Below, piece by piece: positions 32,126 to 32,202 of a DNA stretch of 32,202 nt. The position numbers were made by a program, and so were the translations under genes. Position 1 is the first letter of the stretch; each line of letters begins with the position of its first letter. The DNA is from Sedimentisphaerales bacterium (GTDB lineage: Bacteria; Planctomycetota; Phycisphaerae; Sedimentisphaerales; Anaerobacaceae). The stretch covers positions 1 to 32,202 of the forward strand of contig JAFGDN010000013.1 in NCBI GenBank assembly GCA_016932095.1, in the 5' to 3' direction. A model generated the notes under the pieces. The model did no database searches. It had not been told where the DNA came from and saw nothing but the letters and a program-made list of their open reading frames with translations.

Positions 32126-32202
32126 AGCCTCTAACATAATGGATAATTTAACAAATGGTTCCAGCAGATTTTGATACAGCCGATAGTCATAAACGCCTGA
32201 TG

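Overview
The window reads as chromosomal DNA of a planctomycete, most likely of the class Phycisphaerae (Sedimentisphaerales-like). I infer this from three secreted proteins that carry a single dockerin-like motif (D..GD..VDF.DFA....WL), from RCC1-type and formylglycine-enzyme-like secreted proteins, from a giant beta-helix protein, and from gene content. No similarity search was possible. I see no tRNA, rRNA, CRISPR array, transposase or phage gene.

Layout. (1) 1-3174, + strand: the end of a secreted PA14-like protein, a terminator, then aroA and aroC as an operon. The aroC product keeps the chorismate synthase fold motifs but has lost several active-site residues. (2) 3331-4350, +: a seven-repeat RCC1-like secreted protein broken by an in-frame TAG, ending in a bidirectional terminator. 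(3) 19157-4428, - strand: a run of envelope genes in one orientation. In transcription order these are a PDZ-containing MsbA-type ABC exporter, a periplasmic repeat protein, a secretin with a very long N-terminal extension, and a 2574-residue subtilisin/beta-helix/dockerin-like protein. The periplasmic repeat protein is a paralogue of the secretin's N-terminal half. Together they could form an export or surface-assembly module, which is the best candidate here for an undescribed system. (4) 19314-20879, +: a glyoxalase II-like hydrolase and an EamA transporter. (5) 21130-23952, +: a TonB-dependent receptor and a YfiR (DUF4154) protein. (6) 26460-23982, -: rny and ymdB, the conserved RNase Y/YmdB pair. 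(7) 26461-27191: 731 bases with no convincing gene but with hairpins. (8) 27192-30173, +: hemW and lepA, with an extended -10 promoter between them. (9) 30174-30934: intergenic repeats around a BrnT-type toxin and its antitoxin, whose promoter overlaps a 12-bp inverted repeat. (10) 30935-32125: a membrane-anchored protein of unknown function on the - strand, and a truncated dockerin-like/formylglycine-enzyme-like secreted protein on the + strand.

The housekeeping parts (aroA-aroC, rny-ymdB, hemW-lepA) look ordinary apart from aroC. The secreted-protein genes are mosaic, repeat-rich and in two cases damaged, as expected of a fast-turning surface repertoire. Several starts are non-ATG or lie downstream of the longest open frame. 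I chose them from visible Shine-Dalgarno sequences and say so at each gene.
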